The notes under the pieces: generated by a model
Told to the model about the DNA's origin: nothing
The model's input: the letters and a program-made list of their open reading frames with translations, nothing else
Database searches by the model: none
Part shown: positions 51,801 to 62,456 of the stretch, piece by piece
How positions within the stretch are numbered: position 1 is the first letter of the stretch
Layout: every line of letters begins with the position of its first letter
Assembly: GCF_020404405.1 (NCBI RefSeq)
Contig: NZ_JAIZDA010000016.1
Coordinates: 47,806 to 111,805, forward strand
DNA length: 64,000 nt
Origin: Novosphingobium sp. FKTRR1
GTDB taxonomy: Bacteria; Pseudomonadota; Alphaproteobacteria; Sphingomonadales; Sphingomonadaceae
Direction of reading: 5' to 3'
Translations under genes and position numbers: made by a program

Positions 51801-52634
51801 TCAAGCCTCGGAGGACGAAACCGGGCCGGAAACCGGACTTGCCGGTCCATCCAGTTCGGGTTTCAGCCTGCGATGGCGCGCCAGCGCGGTCAGGATACCG
51901 CGCATTGTGCGCACTTCCAGATGATTCCAGCCTGGCTTGGTGAACATCGTGCGCAAGGTCCGCAGCGTTACCGGCGCGCGAATCGCAGGTTCGAAATAGC
52001 CGAGCGGGTCGAGCATCGCGGTCAATTGGCCGAACATGCCTTCGAACTCCTCCTGCGGGGCAGGGGGCAGCAATTCCTCGACCGTGGGCTGCGCCAGATC
52101 GCTGATACCCCCGGCAGCAGCGGCCTGCTTCGACCATTCATAGGCACACAGGATCACCGCCTGCGCCAGATTGAGCGACGCGAATTCCGGATTGATCGGC
52201 ACCGTGATGATCGCGCGGGCCAGCGCCACATCGTCGGTATCAAGGCCAGAGCGCTCCGGCCCGAACACGATCGCGCTGTGTCCGCCACCGCGCGCTGGCG
52301 CCGCGACGATCTCCTGAGCCGCCTGTTCGGGTGTCAGCACCGGCTTGGTCACGCCGCGCTTGCGCACGGTGGTGGCATAGACATGGGCGCAATCGGCCAC
52401 GGCATCGGCCAGCGTCTCGAACACTTGTGCGCGTTCCAGCACGATATCGGCCCCTGCGGCGGCGGGTCCGGCGGAAGGGTTGGGCCAGCCATCGCGTGGC
52501 GACACAAGCCGCAACTCCGCAAGCCCGAAATTGAGCATGGCACGCGCAGCCTTGCCAATGTTCTCGCCCAGTTGCGGGCGGACAAGGACGATGATCGGGT
52601 GTGGCGTTGCGCTTGGCACCGGCGGCGAGGTCAT
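51801..52634 (-). CDS. tRNA/rRNA methyltransferase of the SpoU family, TrmJ-like
   Basis: The protein has 277 residues from ATG 52634, overlapping the nrdR stop as ATGA. The N-terminal SPOUT fold has [34 protein letters not shown] and the [15 protein letters not shown] knot. This corresponds to TrmJ (2'-O-methylation at tRNA position 32). The last 90 residues are the family extension. It is last in the rpiB-glyA-nrdR unit. Confidence 0.88.
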   Translation of the reverse strand: MTSPPVPSATPHPIIVLVRPQLGENIGKAARAMLNFGLAELRLVSPRDGWPNPSAGPAAAGADIVLERAQVFETLADAVADCAHVYATTVRKRGVTKPVLTPEQAAQEIVAAPARGGGHSAIVFGPERSGLDTDDVALARAIITVPINPEFASLNLAQAVILCAYEWSKQAAAAGGISDLAQPTVEELLPPAPQEEFEGMFGQLTAMLDPLGYFEPAIRAPVTLRTLRTMFTKPGWNHLEVRTMRGILTALARHRRLKPELDGPASPVSGPVSSSEA

Positions 52635-53107
52635 TGCCCGCCGACTTCGCGCACGGTGCTGGCAAAAGCCTCGAAGTCGCGCGCTTCGGTGAAGTCGCGA
52701 TAAACGCTGGCAAAGCGGATATAGGCCACGCTGTCGAGCTGGCGCAGCCCTTCCATCACCATCTCGCCGATCGCCTTGGACGGCACTTCGCTGTCGCCCA
52801 TCGTCTCGATCTGGCGCTGGATACCCGATACCAGCTGGTCGAGCCGTTCCTGCGCCACGGGCCGCTTGCGACAGGCGAGTGCGACCGATTGTTCGATCTT
52901 CAACCGGTCGAACGGTTCGCGGCGCAATTCGGTGCCGTCGATACCTGACTTCACCACCAGCACATCGCGCAATTGGACGCGCTCGAACGTGGTGAAACGT
53001 GCGCCACAGCCCTCGCATTGACGGCGCCGACGGATCGAGGTGTTGTCCTCGCTCGGTCGGCTGTCCTTCACCTGGCTGTTGTCATGGGCGCAAAACGGGC
53101 AACGCAT
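52631..53107 (-). CDS. nrdR: Transcriptional repressor NrdR
   Basis: The protein has 158 residues from ATG 53107. The N-terminal zinc ribbon [15 protein letters not shown] with [13 protein letters not shown] and the ATP-cone ([20 protein letters not shown]) make it diagnostic. It represses ribonucleotide reductase genes when dATP is high. It is downstream of glyA, a common order in alphaproteobacteria. Confidence 0.97.
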   Translation of the reverse strand: MRCPFCAHDNSQVKDSRPSEDNTSIRRRRQCEGCGARFTTFERVQLRDVLVVKSGIDGTELRREPFDRLKIEQSVALACRKRPVAQERLDQLVSGIQRQIETMGDSEVPSKAIGEMVMEGLRQLDSVAYIRFASVYRDFTEARDFEAFASTVREVGGQ

Positions 53108-53111
53108 ACGG

Positions 53112-53321
53112 TTATTTCTTGATGCGTTGCCACAGACCGAATGCCGCTCCGGCCAGCGCGCCGACCGGCAGCGACACGATCGGAAGGACAAGGCCGGCAA
53201 CCGCTCCGATGGCTGCTGCCGTCAGCACCGGCTTGGTCGAAGGGTTGGCGAAGCCTTCCTTTGCCATGCCGGTGATTTCGGTACGCGCACGGGTGGCGAG
53301 ATCGTTGAGGTTGTCGGCCAT
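53112..53321 (-). CDS. Small membrane protein, unknown function
   Basis: The protein has 69 residues from ATG 53321 ([20 protein letters not shown]). Residues 33-60 are hydrophobic ([20 protein letters not shown], then [10 protein letters not shown]), probably two short membrane segments; the N-terminus is amphipathic. It lies between glyA and nrdR, 5 and 4 bp from them, and must be co-transcribed. Confidence 0.78.
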   Translation of the reverse strand: MADNLNDLATRARTEITGMAKEGFANPSTKPVLTAAAIGAVAGLVLPIVSLPVGALAGAAFGLWQRIKK

Positions 53322-53326
53322 GATCG

Positions 53327-54640
53327 TCAAAGCTCCGGATAGATCGGGAACGCACTGCACAAGTCGGCAACGCGGTCGCGCACGCGTTGTTCCACTTGTC
53401 CGTCACCGGCATCGCCATTGCGGGCAAGGCCATCGACCACTTCGGCGATCAACTGGCCGATCAGGCGGAACTCGTCCTCGCGGAAGCCGCGCGTGGTGCC
53501 CGCAGGCGTACCCAGACGGATGCCCGAGGTGACGAACGGTGAGCGCTTGTCGAACGGCACGCCGTTCTTGTTGCAGGTGAGCCAGGCGCGGTCGAGGCCC
53601 TTCTCAGCGGCCTTGCCGGTCACGTCCTTGGCGGTCAGATCGACCAGCATCAGGTGGTTGTCGGTGCCGCCCGACACGATGCCCAAGCCCGCTTCGAGCA
53701 GGCTGTCCGACAGCGCCTTGGCGTTGGCCACGATCTGGTGGGCATAGGCCTTGAATTCGGGACGCAGCGCTTCGCCAAAGGCAACCGCCTTGCCCGCGAT
53801 CACGTGGACCAGCGGGCCGCCCTGCAGGCCGGGGAACACGGCGGAATTGAACTTCTTGGCCAGATCCTCATCGTTGGTGAGGATGACGCCCGAACGCGGA
53901 CCGCGCAGCGATTTGTGCGTGGTGGTCGTCACGACATGCGCATGGGGGAACGGCGAGGGGTGCGCGCCACCCGCAACAAGGCCGGAGATGTGCGACATGT
54001 CGACCAGCAACCAAGCGCCGATCTCGTCGGCGATGGCGCGGAAGGCGCCCCAATCCCACGTACGCGAATAGGCGGTGCCGCCCGCGATGATCAGCTTGGG
54101 CTTGTGCTCGCGGGCAAGGCGCGCAACCTCGTCCATGTCGATCAGGTGATCGTCGGCGCGCACGCCATAGGGGATCGGGTGGAACCACTTGCCGCTCATG
54201 TTCACGGGCGAGCCGTGGGTGAGGTGGCCGCCCGAATTGAGGTCGAGCCCCATGAAGCTGTCGCCCGGCTGCAGCAATGCCAGGAACACGGCCTGGTTCA
54301 TCTGGCTGCCCGAATTGGGCTGAACGTTGGCGAAATTGCAACCGAACAGCGCCTTGGCCCGCTCGATCGCGAGGTTTTCGACCACGTCGGCATATTCGCA
54401 GCCGCCGTAGTAGCGCTTGCCCGGATAACCTTCGGCGTACTTGTTGGTGAACACCGAGCCGGTCGCCTGCAACACGGCAAGGCTGGTGATGTTTTCCGAC
54501 GCGATCAGTTCGATCTTGGTCTGCTGGCGATGCAGTTCGCCGCGCACGGCGGCAAAGACTTCAGCGTCGGCGGTTTCCAGCGCTGCGGTGAAGAAGCCGG
54601 CTTTGCGGATGTCCGGCGCAAGGGTGGTGGCTGCGGTCAT
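53327..54640 (-). CDS. glyA: Serine hydroxymethyltransferase
   Basis: The protein has 437 residues from ATG 54640. The PLP lysine is in [16 protein letters not shown], and [11 protein letters not shown] and GSQMNQAVF are further motifs. It converts serine to glycine and provides one-carbon units to folate. rpiB lies 16 bp upstream. Confidence 0.97.
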   Translation of the reverse strand: MTAATTLAPDIRKAGFFTAALETADAEVFAAVRGELHRQQTKIELIASENITSLAVLQATGSVFTNKYAEGYPGKRYYGGCEYADVVENLAIERAKALFGCNFANVQPNSGSQMNQAVFLALLQPGDSFMGLDLNSGGHLTHGSPVNMSGKWFHPIPYGVRADDHLIDMDEVARLAREHKPKLIIAGGTAYSRTWDWGAFRAIADEIGAWLLVDMSHISGLVAGGAHPSPFPHAHVVTTTTHKSLRGPRSGVILTNDEDLAKKFNSAVFPGLQGGPLVHVIAGKAVAFGEALRPEFKAYAHQIVANAKALSDSLLEAGLGIVSGGTDNHLMLVDLTAKDVTGKAAEKGLDRAWLTCNKNGVPFDKRSPFVTSGIRLGTPAGTTRGFREDEFRLIGQLIAEVVDGLARNGDAGDGQVEQRVRDRVADLCSAFPIYPEL

Positions 54641-54656
54641 CTTGAAGGCTCCTTTG

Positions 54657-55094
54657 TCAGAAGGTGGGATCGGAAAGCTTGGCAACGCGGCCGGCATGGC
54701 GGCCGCCGCCGAATTCGGTGGCGAGAAACGCGTCAATACAGGCCTTTGCCATGTCCGGCCCGGTCAGGCGAGCGCCCATGGCGATGGCATTGGCATCGTT
54801 GTGCTCGCGCGCGAGTGCGGCCGACAGTGGCTCGGACACCAGCGCGCAGCGCAGCGCCGGGTGCCGGTTGACCGCGATCGAGATGCCGATGCCCGACCCG
54901 CACAGTGCAATGCCGCGTTCGGCCACGCCCTCAGCCACGACTTCGGCCAACTTGTAGCCATAGTCGGGATAATCGACGCGGTCGGCGGTTTCCGGGCCAA
55001 GGTCGGCAACCTCATGACCAAGGCCGATGAGGTATTCGCGCAACTCGGCCTTTAGGTCGAACGCGGCATGATCTGAAGCGATGGCGATGCGCAA
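54657..55094 (-). CDS. rpiB: Ribose 5-phosphate isomerase B
   Basis: The protein has 145 residues if TTG 55094 is the start; no ATG gives a good N-terminus. [20 protein letters not shown], the [17 protein letters not shown] active-site loop with its Cys, and [17 protein letters not shown] match RpiB. It interconverts ribose and ribulose 5-phosphates. It is first of the operon with glyA. Confidence 0.93.
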   Translation of the reverse strand: MRIAIASDHAAFDLKAELREYLIGLGHEVADLGPETADRVDYPDYGYKLAEVVAEGVAERGIALCGSGIGISIAVNRHPALRCALVSEPLSAALAREHNDANAIAMGARLTGPDMAKACIDAFLATEFGGGRHAGRVAKLSDPTF

Positions 55095-55358
55095 GGGGAC
55101 TGACCTGAAATTGCAATAGAACGGGATTCGATACCCCGCGCCTTTAGGCCCATCGCGCGCGCTAGGCCACATAATTTGGACTAATCCCGAGGCTCACCCA
55201 CGGGCAAATGGATGCATTTCCGTGCAACTGCGGCTTGCGACGCGTTCCTGCGGGCATAAGATGAGGGCCAAGGCCCTGCTGTCATGGCCGGAGTCGGTGG
55301 GGGAGTGCGGCTTGGTGCAATCGCTTTGCAAACGCGCAATCGTGCGGCGGTTGGGGCA

Positions 55359-57113
55359 ATGAAGTCGGCTAGGACGCCGCCGCTTGCGTTGCTGGCGGCG
55401 ATGATTTTGGCAGTACTGCTGGCAATTGTCGGCACCACGCCCCCCGCTCCGCAGACTGAGCGTGCGCCGACCGACAACTTCTCCGCCGCGCGGGCGATGC
55501 GCGATGTGCGCGCGATTGCCGCCACGCCGCACCCGGCGGGATCGGCTGCGGATGCGCGGGTTCAGGCTTATATTGCCGAGCGGTTGCGGAGCATGGGGCT
55601 GACTGTGCGGCTCGATCGCTTCGTTCCCGACGCCGCGCGCTATGCTCGCAACGCCAGTTGGGCGAAGCCGGGTGAGGCAGTGCCGACAATGTCCAATCTG
55701 GTCGCGGTTCTGCCGGGGCGTGATCGGTCATTGCCTGCGCTGGCAATGATGGCGCACCATGACAGCGTGGGCGGCTCGCCCGGAGCGGCCGACGATACCG
55801 CTGGGGTTGCCGCTATCCTTGAAACGGTGCGAGCGGTTCGCGTCACCGGCCAGTCACGTCGCGATCTGATGGTGATCGTGACCGATGGCGAGGAGCCCGG
55901 CTTGTTCGGAGCGGAGCGGTTTTTCGGCACGGACCCGGAGCGCAGCCGCATCGGCGCGCTGATCAATCTTGAAGCGCGCGGTGGGGGCGGTCGCGCCACG
56001 CTTTTCCAGACGACACCTGCCAACGGTGCGGCCATTGCATTCGCCGCCCGAGCGCTGCGCCATCCTGCCGGCACCTCGTTGGCGGTGTTTCTGTACAAAG
56101 TGCTGCCCAACGACACCGACCTGACCGAGGCGCTGGCCAAGCCACCCCGACCCGACTTTGCCGCCTTCAACTTCGCCTTCATCGGGCGACCCGAGTTGTA
56201 CCATTCGCCACGGGCCACGCCTGAACGCCTTGATCAGGGCGCGCTGCAGGACATGGGTGCGCAGACGCTCGATCTGGCTCGCGCATTGCTGACGGCGCCG
56301 CAACTGCCCGTTCGCCATGACGACGTTGTGTTCTTCGATTTGTTCGGTACCCGGCTGATCGTGCTGCCTGCATGGTCCGGTTGGCCGCTGCTGGCCGTGG
56401 GGCTCGGGGCTCTGGCGCTGCTGGTGCGGCGCACGACAGCGCTCAAATCGGTTTTAGGCAAACCGGTTTTGGGCAAACCGGTTTTGGGCAAGCCGTTTTT
56501 TGGCGGTGCGGGCCGCATGTTGGCGCTGATCGTGGCGACCATCGCATTGGCAACGCTTGCCAATTGGTTGTCGCTTACGTCGGCAAAGGCCAATTACTAC
56601 GACCGGTTGGCTGCGATCCCGCGCCTGGAACTGATCACTGCTGCTGTGGCGCTTGCGGCGGTTTTGGTTGTGTTTGCGCGGTGGAAGCCGTCGGCGCCGG
56701 GAATTGCCGGTGCGGCGCTACCGCTGTGGTTGATGGCTGCGGCATTGCAATGGTTCGCGCCAACGGCGGCATATGTCGCGGTGCTGCCCGTCGCATTTGC
56801 CACCCTTGCGGCGCTGCTGCCGCAAGGTGGGGCTGGGCGGGTACTTGCGGTATTGATCGGCGCTATGGTGGCCGGTTACCAGATAGCACTGGCCCATCAG
56901 TTGCTGCAGGGCGTGGGGCCAGTGATGCCGGGCCTGATCGCCCTGCCGCTGGCCTTGGCGGTTCTGGCACTATTGCCGCTGTGGCGGACGCTTCCGGTGG
57001 GTGTAACGCGCGGACTTGTCGCGTTCGGCGTGATCGTTGCGCTCGGCACCGCATTATGGGTGCGCTTCGATGCATTGGCAGATACGGTTCCGACCTATAG
57101 CATCGCCCGATAG
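55359..57113 (+). CDS. M28-family membrane metallopeptidase
   Basis: The protein has 584 residues from ATG 55359 (MKSARTPPLALLAAMILAVL). The M28 Zn ligands follow the order HHDS, ADDT, DGEEPG, then an NLEARG and YHSPRATPE. One N-terminal anchor precedes the catalytic domain, and about eight membrane segments follow residue 330, as in the ER-type Fxna family. A 15-bp repeat (56,450-56,495) encodes VLGKP three times between the domains. Confidence 0.85.
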   Translation: MKSARTPPLALLAAMILAVLLAIVGTTPPAPQTERAPTDNFSAARAMRDVRAIAATPHPAGSAADARVQAYIAERLRSMGLTVRLDRFVPDAARYARNASWAKPGEAVPTMSNLVAVLPGRDRSLPALAMMAHHDSVGGSPGAADDTAGVAAILETVRAVRVTGQSRRDLMVIVTDGEEPGLFGAERFFGTDPERSRIGALINLEARGGGGRATLFQTTPANGAAIAFAARALRHPAGTSLAVFLYKVLPNDTDLTEALAKPPRPDFAAFNFAFIGRPELYHSPRATPERLDQGALQDMGAQTLDLARALLTAPQLPVRHDDVVFFDLFGTRLIVLPAWSGWPLLAVGLGALALLVRRTTALKSVLGKPVLGKPVLGKPFFGGAGRMLALIVATIALATLANWLSLTSAKANYYDRLAAIPRLELITAAVALAAVLVVFARWKPSAPGIAGAALPLWLMAAALQWFAPTAAYVAVLPVAFATLAALLPQGGAGRVLAVLIGAMVAGYQIALAHQLLQGVGPVMPGLIALPLALAVLALLPLWRTLPVGVTRGLVAFGVIVALGTALWVRFDALADTVPTYSIAR

Positions 57114-57137
57114 CAAACGCGCGACGTCAGGGTTTGG

Positions 57138-57749
57138 TCAGGAATCAGAACTCGGCTTGGGTGGGTGCTGCATGAAATAGGCCTTCAGTTCGGCCGTCAG
57201 TTCATCGCGCATCCTGACAAGGCCGGGCTGCAGTTCCCGTGCATAGGCAACGTTGGCCGCAGCGAAATCCGGGTCGCGCAGCAGCGACGCGCTGCGCAGG
57301 AAAAAGTGCCGACCGGCCGACGTTGCGGCAAAGGCGCGCAACTGGATCAACTCGTCCTTGGTGAATTCGCGGGAATAGGCGCGGGCCATGGCGCCCATCA
57401 GTGCGGGAATATGGGTGCGCAGCACGTCTTTGGCTTGCGCGATATAGCGATCGAGCTTGCGGTTGAGGATTGCCGCCGCGCCAGGATCGTTCTGGATCTG
57501 GGCGAGGTGGACCGTGCGCAACTGTGCGATAAGCCCGTCGATGGCGCCAAAGAACATCGGTTCGCGGTCCGCCGCCGGAAAGCCTTGATCGATCACCTCG
57601 GTCGCGATGGCAAGGCGCTCTGGATCGGGAGCCGCCGGCGGATCGGATGCGGCCGGCACAGTTGCAGGTTCTGCGGCCATGGCCGGCACCGGAGTGCACG
57701 CCATGGCCGACAGAAGCAACGCCAGCGCGGTAAAGCGCCGACCGTTCAC
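57138..57749 (-). CDS. Secreted DUF2059 protein coupled to rpoD
   Basis: The protein has 203 residues from GTG 57749, overlapping the rpoD stop as GTGA. The signal peptide is [20 protein letters not shown] with a cysteine at 18. The mature part has the DUF2059 helices ([20 protein letters not shown] and similar). The function of DUF2059 is unknown. Coupling to the housekeeping sigma-factor gene is unusual and could link its expression to rpoD. Confidence 0.85.
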   Translation of the reverse strand: MNGRRFTALALLLSAMACTPVPAMAAEPATVPAASDPPAAPDPERLAIATEVIDQGFPAADREPMFFGAIDGLIAQLRTVHLAQIQNDPGAAAILNRKLDRYIAQAKDVLRTHIPALMGAMARAYSREFTKDELIQLRAFAATSAGRHFFLRSASLLRDPDFAAANVAYARELQPGLVRMRDELTAELKAYFMQHPPKPSSDS

Positions 57750-59755
57750 TGGTCGAGGAAGCTGCGCATCTTGCGGCTGCGGCTCGGGTGCTTGAGCTTG
57801 CGCAGCGCCTTCGCTTCGATCTGACGGATACGTTCGCGGGTAACCGAGAACTGCTGGCCGACTTCTTCCAGCGTGTGGTCGGTGTTCATGCCGATGCCAA
57901 AGCGCATGCGCAGCACGCGTTCTTCACGCGGGGTGAGCGAGGCCAGCACGCGGGTGACAGTTTCCTTCAGGTTGGACTGGATCGCAGCATCTACCGGGAT
58001 GATCGCGTTCTTGTCCTCGATGAAATCGCCCAGATGCGAATCTTCCTCGTCACCGATCGGCGTTTCAAGGCTGATCGGCTCCTTGGCGATCTTCATCACC
58101 TTGCGCACCTTCTCCAATGGCATGGAGAGGCGTTCGGCCATTTCCTCGGGCGTGGGTTCGCGGCCCTGTTCGTGCAGGAACTGGCGGCTGGTCCGCACCA
58201 GCTTGTTGATCGTTTCGATCATGTGCACCGGGATACGGATGGTGCGCGCCTGATCGGCGATCGAGCGGGTGATTGCCTGCCTGATCCACCAGGTGGCATA
58301 CGTGCTGAACTTGTAACCACGGCGGTATTCGAACTTGTCGACCGCCTTCATCAGCCCGATGTTGCCTTCCTGAATGAGATCAAGGAATTGCAGGCCGCGA
58401 TTGGTGTACTTCTTGGCAATCGAGATCACCAGCCGCAGGTTCGCCTCAACCATTTCCTTCTTGGCGATACGCGCCTCGCGCTCACCCTTCTGGACCATGT
58501 TGACGATGCGGCGGAATTCGCCGAGCGACATGCCGGTAGCGGCCGCGATGTCGGAAATCTCGCTGCGGATACGTTCGACGGCGACCGCTTCGTTGCTGGC
58601 GAATGCGGCCCACTTCTTGTCGCGACCTGCCACACTCTGCAGCCAGGCATCGTCGAGTTCGTTGCCGACATAGCGGTCAAGGAAGTCCTTGCGGGGTACC
58701 TTGTGGCGTTCGGCCAGGCGCAGCATCTGCCCGCCCAGCGTGGTCAGGCGGCGGTTGAAGGCATACAGGTTGTCGACCAGATACTCGATCTTGGTCGCGT
58801 GGAACTGCACGCTTTCGACTTGCGCGGTAAGTTCCTCGCGCAGCTTGTGATACGTCGCTTCCTTGCTTTGCGGGAAGTCGATGCCAAGGCCAAGCGAATC
58901 GAGCCGCTCGGCCTGCAACTTTTCGAACGTGCGGAACAGGCTGGTAATTTCGGCGAAGCGTTCCAGCGCGGCCGGCTTGAGCGCGGCCTCCATCTGGGCG
59001 AGGCTGAGGGTGTTGTCCTCTTCTTCCTCTTCGGCAGGACGCTGGGCACGGCGTTCGCGCAGTTCGTCGTCCTCGTCGCCTTCGGCCGTCTCTTCTTCCT
59101 CGACGTCCTCTTCTTCCTTGAAGGTGGGGCCGGCGGTCGCCTCGGTGATCTCGGCTTCCTCGTCCTCACCATCCTCGGACAGGTTCTCGGGCTGCGGCTC
59201 CTTGGAAAGCATCGCATCGAGATCAAGGATCTCGCGCAGCTGCATTTCGCCAGCGTTCAGCGCTTCTGACCACTGGATGATCGCGTGAAAGGTGATCGGG
59301 CTTTCGCACAGACCCATGATCATGGTGTCGCGTCCGGCTTCGATCCGCTTGGCGATGGCGATTTCGCCCTCGCGGCTGAGCAGTTCGACCGCACCCATTT
59401 CGCGCAAGTACATCCGCACCGGGTCATCGGTACGCTCAATGGTTTCCTTGCGCTTTTCAACGACCGGACGGTCGTCCATGCCGGTGTCGGCGTCTTCGGC
59501 TTCCTCGGGCTCGCGCTCTTCGGGATCGACCGCATCCTCGTCGCTCTCGACGATGTTGACGCCCATTTCGCTGATCGCGGCCATGATGTCCTCGATCTGC
59601 TCGGAGGACATCTGATCTTGGGGAAGGGCCTCGTTCAGTTCGTCATAGGTGATGATGCCGCGACGCTTGGCGCGGGCGATCAGCTTCTTGACCGAAGCGT
59701 CATTGAGGTCGATCAGCGGTGCGTCACCGCCATCAGTCTTTTCGTTCGAAGCCAT
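57746..59755 (-). CDS. rpoD: RNA polymerase sigma factor RpoD
   Basis: The protein has 669 residues. Region 1.1 is at the N-terminus ([20 protein letters not shown]), then an acidic insert (residues 190-250). Regions 2-4 include the [20 protein letters not shown] core and the region 4 HTH ([20 protein letters not shown]). It recognises standard -35/-10 promoters. It lies 53 bp downstream of dnaG in the dnaG-rpoD unit. Confidence 0.98.
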   Translation of the reverse strand: MASNEKTDGGDAPLIDLNDASVKKLIARAKRRGIITYDELNEALPQDQMSSEQIEDIMAAISEMGVNIVESDEDAVDPEEREPEEAEDADTGMDDRPVVEKRKETIERTDDPVRMYLREMGAVELLSREGEIAIAKRIEAGRDTMIMGLCESPITFHAIIQWSEALNAGEMQLREILDLDAMLSKEPQPENLSEDGEDEEAEITEATAGPTFKEEEDVEEEETAEGDEDDELRERRAQRPAEEEEEDNTLSLAQMEAALKPAALERFAEITSLFRTFEKLQAERLDSLGLGIDFPQSKEATYHKLREELTAQVESVQFHATKIEYLVDNLYAFNRRLTTLGGQMLRLAERHKVPRKDFLDRYVGNELDDAWLQSVAGRDKKWAAFASNEAVAVERIRSEISDIAAATGMSLGEFRRIVNMVQKGEREARIAKKEMVEANLRLVISIAKKYTNRGLQFLDLIQEGNIGLMKAVDKFEYRRGYKFSTYATWWIRQAITRSIADQARTIRIPVHMIETINKLVRTSRQFLHEQGREPTPEEMAERLSMPLEKVRKVMKIAKEPISLETPIGDEEDSHLGDFIEDKNAIIPVDAAIQSNLKETVTRVLASLTPREERVLRMRFGIGMNTDHTLEEVGQQFSVTRERIRQIEAKALRKLKHPSRSRKMRSFLDQ

Positions 59756-59808
59756 TGAACCCCGTGTGCCACCAGTTCTGGCCAGACCCTCATGGCTGGC
59801 GAGTAATA

Positions 59809-61713
59809 TTATAACGCCGCCCTGACACGACCCATCTGCCCTAAACGGGCAAGCAAGGCCAGCCTTCGTTGCAACAATCGTTGCTGTTCGGCGAAGCTTT
59901 CATCGGAAAACTCCGTTTCGTGCCGTTGCGTGGCTTGGGCAAGCGCCGCTTCCACCGCCGGAAGATCGATCAGCAGGTCGATGGCCTCGGCCAGTTCGCC
60001 GGTCGCGTTGGCGCCGGTGCCGGTCAGAAAGCCGAATCGCATGCCGGCGAAGTCTTCCGCCGTGGGCAGGGGAACCTGCCTTGCGGCCAATATGGTGCGG
60101 ACCGCGTCTGGTTCAAGCGGTGCCGGCGAATCAGCGAGCGCCAGCAGCGCATCGAGCAATTCCGCCAGCACCGATTCGGCAGGAGACAGGACGTCGGAGG
60201 ACAGGCGCCCGAGCGCTTCGGCATGGCGCGCGATTTCGGTCGGATGCTGCACCAGCCCGGCCAGAATGCCTGCCAGCAATCCGTCGCGCGGTTCGCGTCG
60301 TTGCAGCCGGTTGCGGGTATCTTCGGTCATCGGTGCGGCTGGTGGTAGCCATGGCTGGCCCCGCCTGCCCGGTTGACGCGAGCCTCCGCCCGAAGGCGCT
60401 CCGTTGCCCGATCGCGCACCCGGCTGGAACGGTGGCCGTTCGCGGCGGGCATAGGCCAGTTCGCCAAACCGGTCGTTCAGTTCGCGCCGGTACAGCGCCT
60501 TGATATCGGGATGGCCGATGGTGTCGACGTGGTCCATCAAACGCTGCTTCAACCCGGCCTTGGCCTCAGGCGTGTCGAGCGGGGCGGCATCGCGTTCGGC
60601 CTGCCACAAGACGTCGACCAGACTGCGCGGGGAAGCCAGCAATTCCTGCATCGCGCCAGGCCCTTCGCGCTTGATCACGTCGTCGGGATCCTGCCCTTGG
60701 GGAAGAGTGACGATCCGCAAACTGTGCCCGGGGCGCAGTAGGGGCAGGGCGCGGGTGATTGCGCGCATCGCCGCGCGCTGTCCGGCAGAGTCGCCGTCAA
60801 AACAAAGCAGCGGCATTTCGTCGACGCGCCATAGCCGCTCGATCTGCTCCTCGGTCAGCGCAGTGCCTAGCGGGGCAACCGCCTCGGCAATTCCTGCGGC
60901 GGCGAGGGCGACCACGTCCATGTAGCCTTCAACCACCACGATTCGCCCTGCCGAGCGTGCCGCAGGTGCCGCGCGATGCAGGTTGTAGACCGTGCGGCCT
61001 TTGTCGAACAACGGCGTGTCGGGCGAATTGAGGTATTTTGGAGCATCGGTCTTGGCTGCAGTCAGGATGCGTCCCCCGAATGCGATCGGGCGCCCGCGCG
61101 GATCGCAGATCGGCAGCATCAGCCGCCCCCGGAAGCGGTCATAGGGATCGCGCCCTTCGACCACGATGCGCAGGCCCGCCTCGATCAGCATGGCTTCGGG
61201 GAAATCGGACAGCGCCTCTTTCAGCGCGGTGCGGCTGTCGGGGGCATAGCCGAAACCGAATTCGCGCACGATGGCGGCAGGGAAGCCGCGCGTGGCGAGA
61301 TAGGCGCGCGCGGCCTCTCCACTGGTCCCTTGCAAGCTTGATACGAAGAACGCCTGCGCGGCGGCCATCACGTCGTGCAGCGACTTTTGCTGTTCGGCCC
61401 GCTTGGCCGCGCGTGGATCGGGGGCGGGCACTTCCATGCTCGCCATCGCCGCCAGTTCCTTGACCGCGTCCATGAACGGCAGGCCCTGATGCTCGGTCAT
61501 CCAGCGGATCGCATCGCCATGCGCGCCGCAGCCGAAGCAGTGGTAGAAGCCCTTTTCGTCGTTGATGGTGAAGCTGGGCGACTTCTCGTTGTGGAACGGA
61601 CAGCACGCCTTGAACTCGCGCCCCGCCTTCTGCACGCGCACGCTGCGACCGATCAGCCCGGACAGCGAAATCCGGGTGCGCAGTTCATCCAGCCATTGCG
61701 GGGTAAGAGCCAT
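59809..61713 (-). CDS. dnaG: DNA primase
   Basis: The protein has 634 residues. The zinc-binding domain is [20 protein letters not shown] with CFGCGAHGD. The TOPRIM core shows [15 protein letters not shown] and [16 protein letters not shown]. The C-terminal helicase-interacting domain follows a Gly/Pro-rich linker near residues 425-465. It makes replication primers. rpoD follows on the same strand. Confidence 0.97.
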   Translation of the reverse strand: MALTPQWLDELRTRISLSGLIGRSVRVQKAGREFKACCPFHNEKSPSFTINDEKGFYHCFGCGAHGDAIRWMTEHQGLPFMDAVKELAAMASMEVPAPDPRAAKRAEQQKSLHDVMAAAQAFFVSSLQGTSGEAARAYLATRGFPAAIVREFGFGYAPDSRTALKEALSDFPEAMLIEAGLRIVVEGRDPYDRFRGRLMLPICDPRGRPIAFGGRILTAAKTDAPKYLNSPDTPLFDKGRTVYNLHRAAPAARSAGRIVVVEGYMDVVALAAAGIAEAVAPLGTALTEEQIERLWRVDEMPLLCFDGDSAGQRAAMRAITRALPLLRPGHSLRIVTLPQGQDPDDVIKREGPGAMQELLASPRSLVDVLWQAERDAAPLDTPEAKAGLKQRLMDHVDTIGHPDIKALYRRELNDRFGELAYARRERPPFQPGARSGNGAPSGGGSRQPGRRGQPWLPPAAPMTEDTRNRLQRREPRDGLLAGILAGLVQHPTEIARHAEALGRLSSDVLSPAESVLAELLDALLALADSPAPLEPDAVRTILAARQVPLPTAEDFAGMRFGFLTGTGANATGELAEAIDLLIDLPAVEAALAQATQRHETEFSDESFAEQQRLLQRRLALLARLGQMGRVRAAL

Positions 61714-61762
61714 GCGGTCTTAGGATCTTTGCGGTTCTGGCGTGGCTTGCGAAGTCTCGACT

Positions 61763-61827
61763 GCGCTCGACACGAACGGGTTGGCGGGGCGGTCCACTCT
61801 ATCCCACACACGGTTCGTGTCGAGCGC
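61763..61827. repeat. Inverted repeat between yqeY and dnaG (REP-like)
   Basis: GCGCTCGACACGAAC (61,763-61,777) and GTTCGTGTCGAGCGC (61,813-61,827) are perfect 15-bp inverted arms separated by 35 bp. The consensus is typical of a sphingomonad family of intergenic repeats, from memory. Formed in RNA it would place a long stem between yqeY and dnaG transcripts. Confidence 0.7.
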
Positions 61828-61844
61828 CGGTCGAACGCACACCT

Positions 61845-62300
61845 TCACCCCGCCAGCGCGGCTTTCACCAGTCCGCTGGCTTTACCCATGTCCAACTGGC
61901 TGCCGTGCTTCGCCTTCAGCGCGGCGACCACTTTGCCCATGTCCTTCATGCCGGCAGCGCCGGTTTCGGCGATGATCGCGGCGATGGCGGCCGAAACGTC
62001 TTCATCGGAAAGCTGGGCGGGCAGGAATTCCTCGATCACGGCCACTTCGGCGCGTTCGATGTCTGCCAGTTCCTGACGGCCACCCTGTTCGTAGAGCGTA
62101 ATCGACTCGCGGCGCTGCTTGACCATTTTCTGCAGCACGTCGACCACCAGCGTGTCATCGTCGGGAACCGTGGCTGCGGTGCGCAGTTCGATGTCCTTGT
62201 CCTTGAGTTTGGCCAGAATCAGGCGGACGGCGGCAAGGCGGCTTTTGTCGCCGGCCTTCATGGCGGCCACTTGTGCGGCCTTGATCGTATCGCGGATCAT
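61845..62300 (-). CDS. GatB/YqeY domain protein
   Basis: The protein has 151 residues, MIRDTIKAAQVAAMKAGDKS to VKAALAG. The pattern KSRLAAVRLILAKLKDKDIE with EFLPAQLSDEDV and AKHGSQLDMGKASGLVK fits YqeY. The family resembles the tail domain of GatB and may act on tRNA-dependent amidation; the role is unknown. It is divergent from carA. Confidence 0.93.
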   Translation of the reverse strand: MIRDTIKAAQVAAMKAGDKSRLAAVRLILAKLKDKDIELRTAATVPDDDTLVVDVLQKMVKQRRESITLYEQGGRQELADIERAEVAVIEEFLPAQLSDEDVSAAIAAIIAETGAAGMKDMGKVVAALKAKHGSQLDMGKASGLVKAALAG

Positions 62301-62456
62301 GTACTTTTTCCTGTGGTTCGACCCTTTCCGGGCCTCGTGAACCGGGCCTTAGGGAAAACTTTCTCGCTGCGCTAGGTTGACGCTGCGCCCGGCGAGGTCT
62401 AGCGGCCGAACCTTAGCAACATCGTCAAAACCCCTGCCAACGGAGCGCCCCCAATC

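Noticed and set aside
54641..54656. Glycine or SAM riboswitch ahead of glyA
   Set aside because: Only 16 bp separate rpiB and glyA, too short for any such element; glyA is read from the rpiB promoter.
57788..59269. Plus-strand frame of 493 codons
   Set aside because: It is antisense to rpoD and lacks protein-like composition.
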